Shown piece by piece: positions 63,407 through 64,000 of a stretch of 64,000 nt of DNA (its first letter is position 1; each line of letters starts with the position of its first letter). The notes below the pieces were generated by a model. The model saw only the letters and a list, made by a program, of their open reading frames with translations. It was not told the DNA's origin and made no database searches. Source of the DNA: Dehalococcoidia bacterium (lineage in GTDB: Bacteria > Chloroflexota > Dehalococcoidia > SZUA-161); assembly GCA_030619685.1 (NCBI GenBank), contig JAUXAX010000005.1, forward strand, positions 1 through 64,000, given 5' to 3'. Both the position numbers and the translations under genes were made by a program.

Positions 63407-63958
63407 ATGATGTTCCATCACGAACGCGGTCAGATGCAGCTGTCGGTGGTGGCTATGGCAAACAACGGGATAATGCCTGAACCTGAGGCCTCGGCGGAGC
63501 TGGTCGAAACGCTCAGAGAAGCAGACGAAGCTCTCCAGTTTTCACACAAGAGGACCGTCTCCAAACTCTGGGATTGCTACGCCGAGATGCTCAGAGAAGT
63601 AGACGAAGCTCTCCAGATTGCATACGAGAGGACTGTCTCCGAACTCCGGAATTGCTACGTCGAGATGCTCAGAGAAGTAAACGAAGCTCTCCGTATTCTA
63701 TACGAAATGCCCATGTCCGGACTCTCGACTTACTACGCACCAATTCCCAGAGAGTTGAACGAAGGACCTCTTAGTCAATGTGAAATCGCCCAGTTGGAAC
63801 TCTGGAGTCCCTCAATCGAAACGCTCAGCAAGCCAAACGAAGCTCTCGGGAGGGCAGAACCTTTTTCTGAGCTGGTGGCAGCAGTGGAAAGCAACGACCT
63901 ACTCAAAGAATACGGGAGCCCAATCTACGGACGGGCTGTTGGTTTCTCTCTAAACTGA
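63407..63958 (+). CDS. Protein of five 26-residue tandem repeats (unknown)
   Basis: 183 residues. After a 30-residue lead, five 26-residue units occur: ETLREADEALQFSHKRTVSK..., EMLREVDEALQIAYERTVSE..., EMLREVNEALRILYEMPMSG..., PIPRELNEGPLSQCEIAQLE... and ETLSKPNEALGRAEPFSELV.... The first three are near identical and predicted helical; the last two have decayed. I recognise no known family. The ATG follows GGGAGGGC. It is divergent from the TPP enzyme gene. Confidence 0.65.
   Translation: MMFHHERGQMQLSVVAMANNGIMPEPEASAELVETLREADEALQFSHKRTVSKLWDCYAEMLREVDEALQIAYERTVSELRNCYVEMLREVNEALRILYEMPMSGLSTYYAPIPRELNEGPLSQCEIAQLELWSPSIETLSKPNEALGRAEPFSELVAAVESNDLLKEYGSPIYGRAVGFSLN
63511..63900 (+). repeat. 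78-bp tandem repeat, five units
   Basis: GCTCAGAGAAG-type starts fall at 63511, 63589, 63667, 63745 and 63823, exactly 78 bases apart. Identity is high in the first three units and falls in the last two. The period is a multiple of three, keeping the frame. Confidence 0.85.
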
Positions 63959-64000
63959 TGGATAAGTCCTTTGACGCATTGCATTGCGCAACCGAGCTGT

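Overview
The window is a bacterial chromosome segment of moderate GC content with dense genes, many GTG and TTG starts preceded by clear Shine-Dalgarno sequences, and long co-directional operons. The gene content (RemA/DUF370 before gmk, Rex, an ATP synthase operon headed by AtpZ, a YidC-Jag-YidD-RnpA-RpmH block with an intervening beta-propeller lipoprotein, a short IF2, DUF5679 and DUF6391-like proteins) suggests Chloroflexota, probably a Dehalococcoidia-related lineage. This is inference from gene content; no rRNA is present to confirm it.

Layout. 0-8 kb: a partial branched-chain aminotransferase, a GT2-GtrA glycosyltransferase, a tandem duplication of a membrane protein/PAP2-like pair, a radical SAM protein, a VTT-domain protein, a Holliday-resolvase-like nuclease and a TPR protein. 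8-11 kb: uvrB and a small basic protein coupled to a divergent histone-deacetylase-like enzyme. 11.5-19 kb: the complete F1Fo ATP synthase operon, with a four-helix-bundle gene inserted between atpG and atpD. 19-24 kb (minus): M50 protease, tyrA, aroA, remA, gmk, an ion-channel-like protein, rex. 24-34 kb: small membrane proteins, etfBA, two CvpA-like proteins, endonuclease V, prfB with its programmed frameshift, a secreted metallopeptidase and a solute-binding lipoprotein. 34-38 kb: a likely phosphatidylinositol/glycolipid locus (CDP-alcohol phosphotransferase, PimA-like glycosyltransferase, inositol-phosphate synthase). 38-49 kb (minus): the nusA-ylxR-infB-rbfA-truB operon, an enoyl-CoA hydratase, and rpmH-rnpA-yidD-propeller-yidC-jag. 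49-57 kb (minus): leucyl aminopeptidase, GT2, a HEPN-like orphan, a GalT/HIT protein and purH-purM-purF, in which purM has lost its middle.

The last 7 kb (57.1-64 kb) is accessory. It carries a frameshifted serine-recombinase tail, two tRNA genes, a fragment resembling a conjugation/HerA-type ATPase tail, a promoter with a palindrome at its start point, a tubulin-superfamily GTPase that reads like archaeal CetZ, a tyrosine-integrase fragment, an acetolactate-synthase-like TPP enzyme and a protein built of five 26-residue repeats. The CetZ-like GTPase among mobile-element debris is the most interesting item.

At least three families of short intergenic repeats are dispersed through the window: a CTTCGACAAGC...GCTCAGGACAAGC palindrome (three sites, one inside the start of a gene), a GTTAACC...GATACTATA element (two sites) and an AT-rich inverted element with two perfect 9-bp hairpins. 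Several strong sigma-70-like promoters can be read directly (atp operon, rpmH, nusA, etfBA, the tRNA pair).
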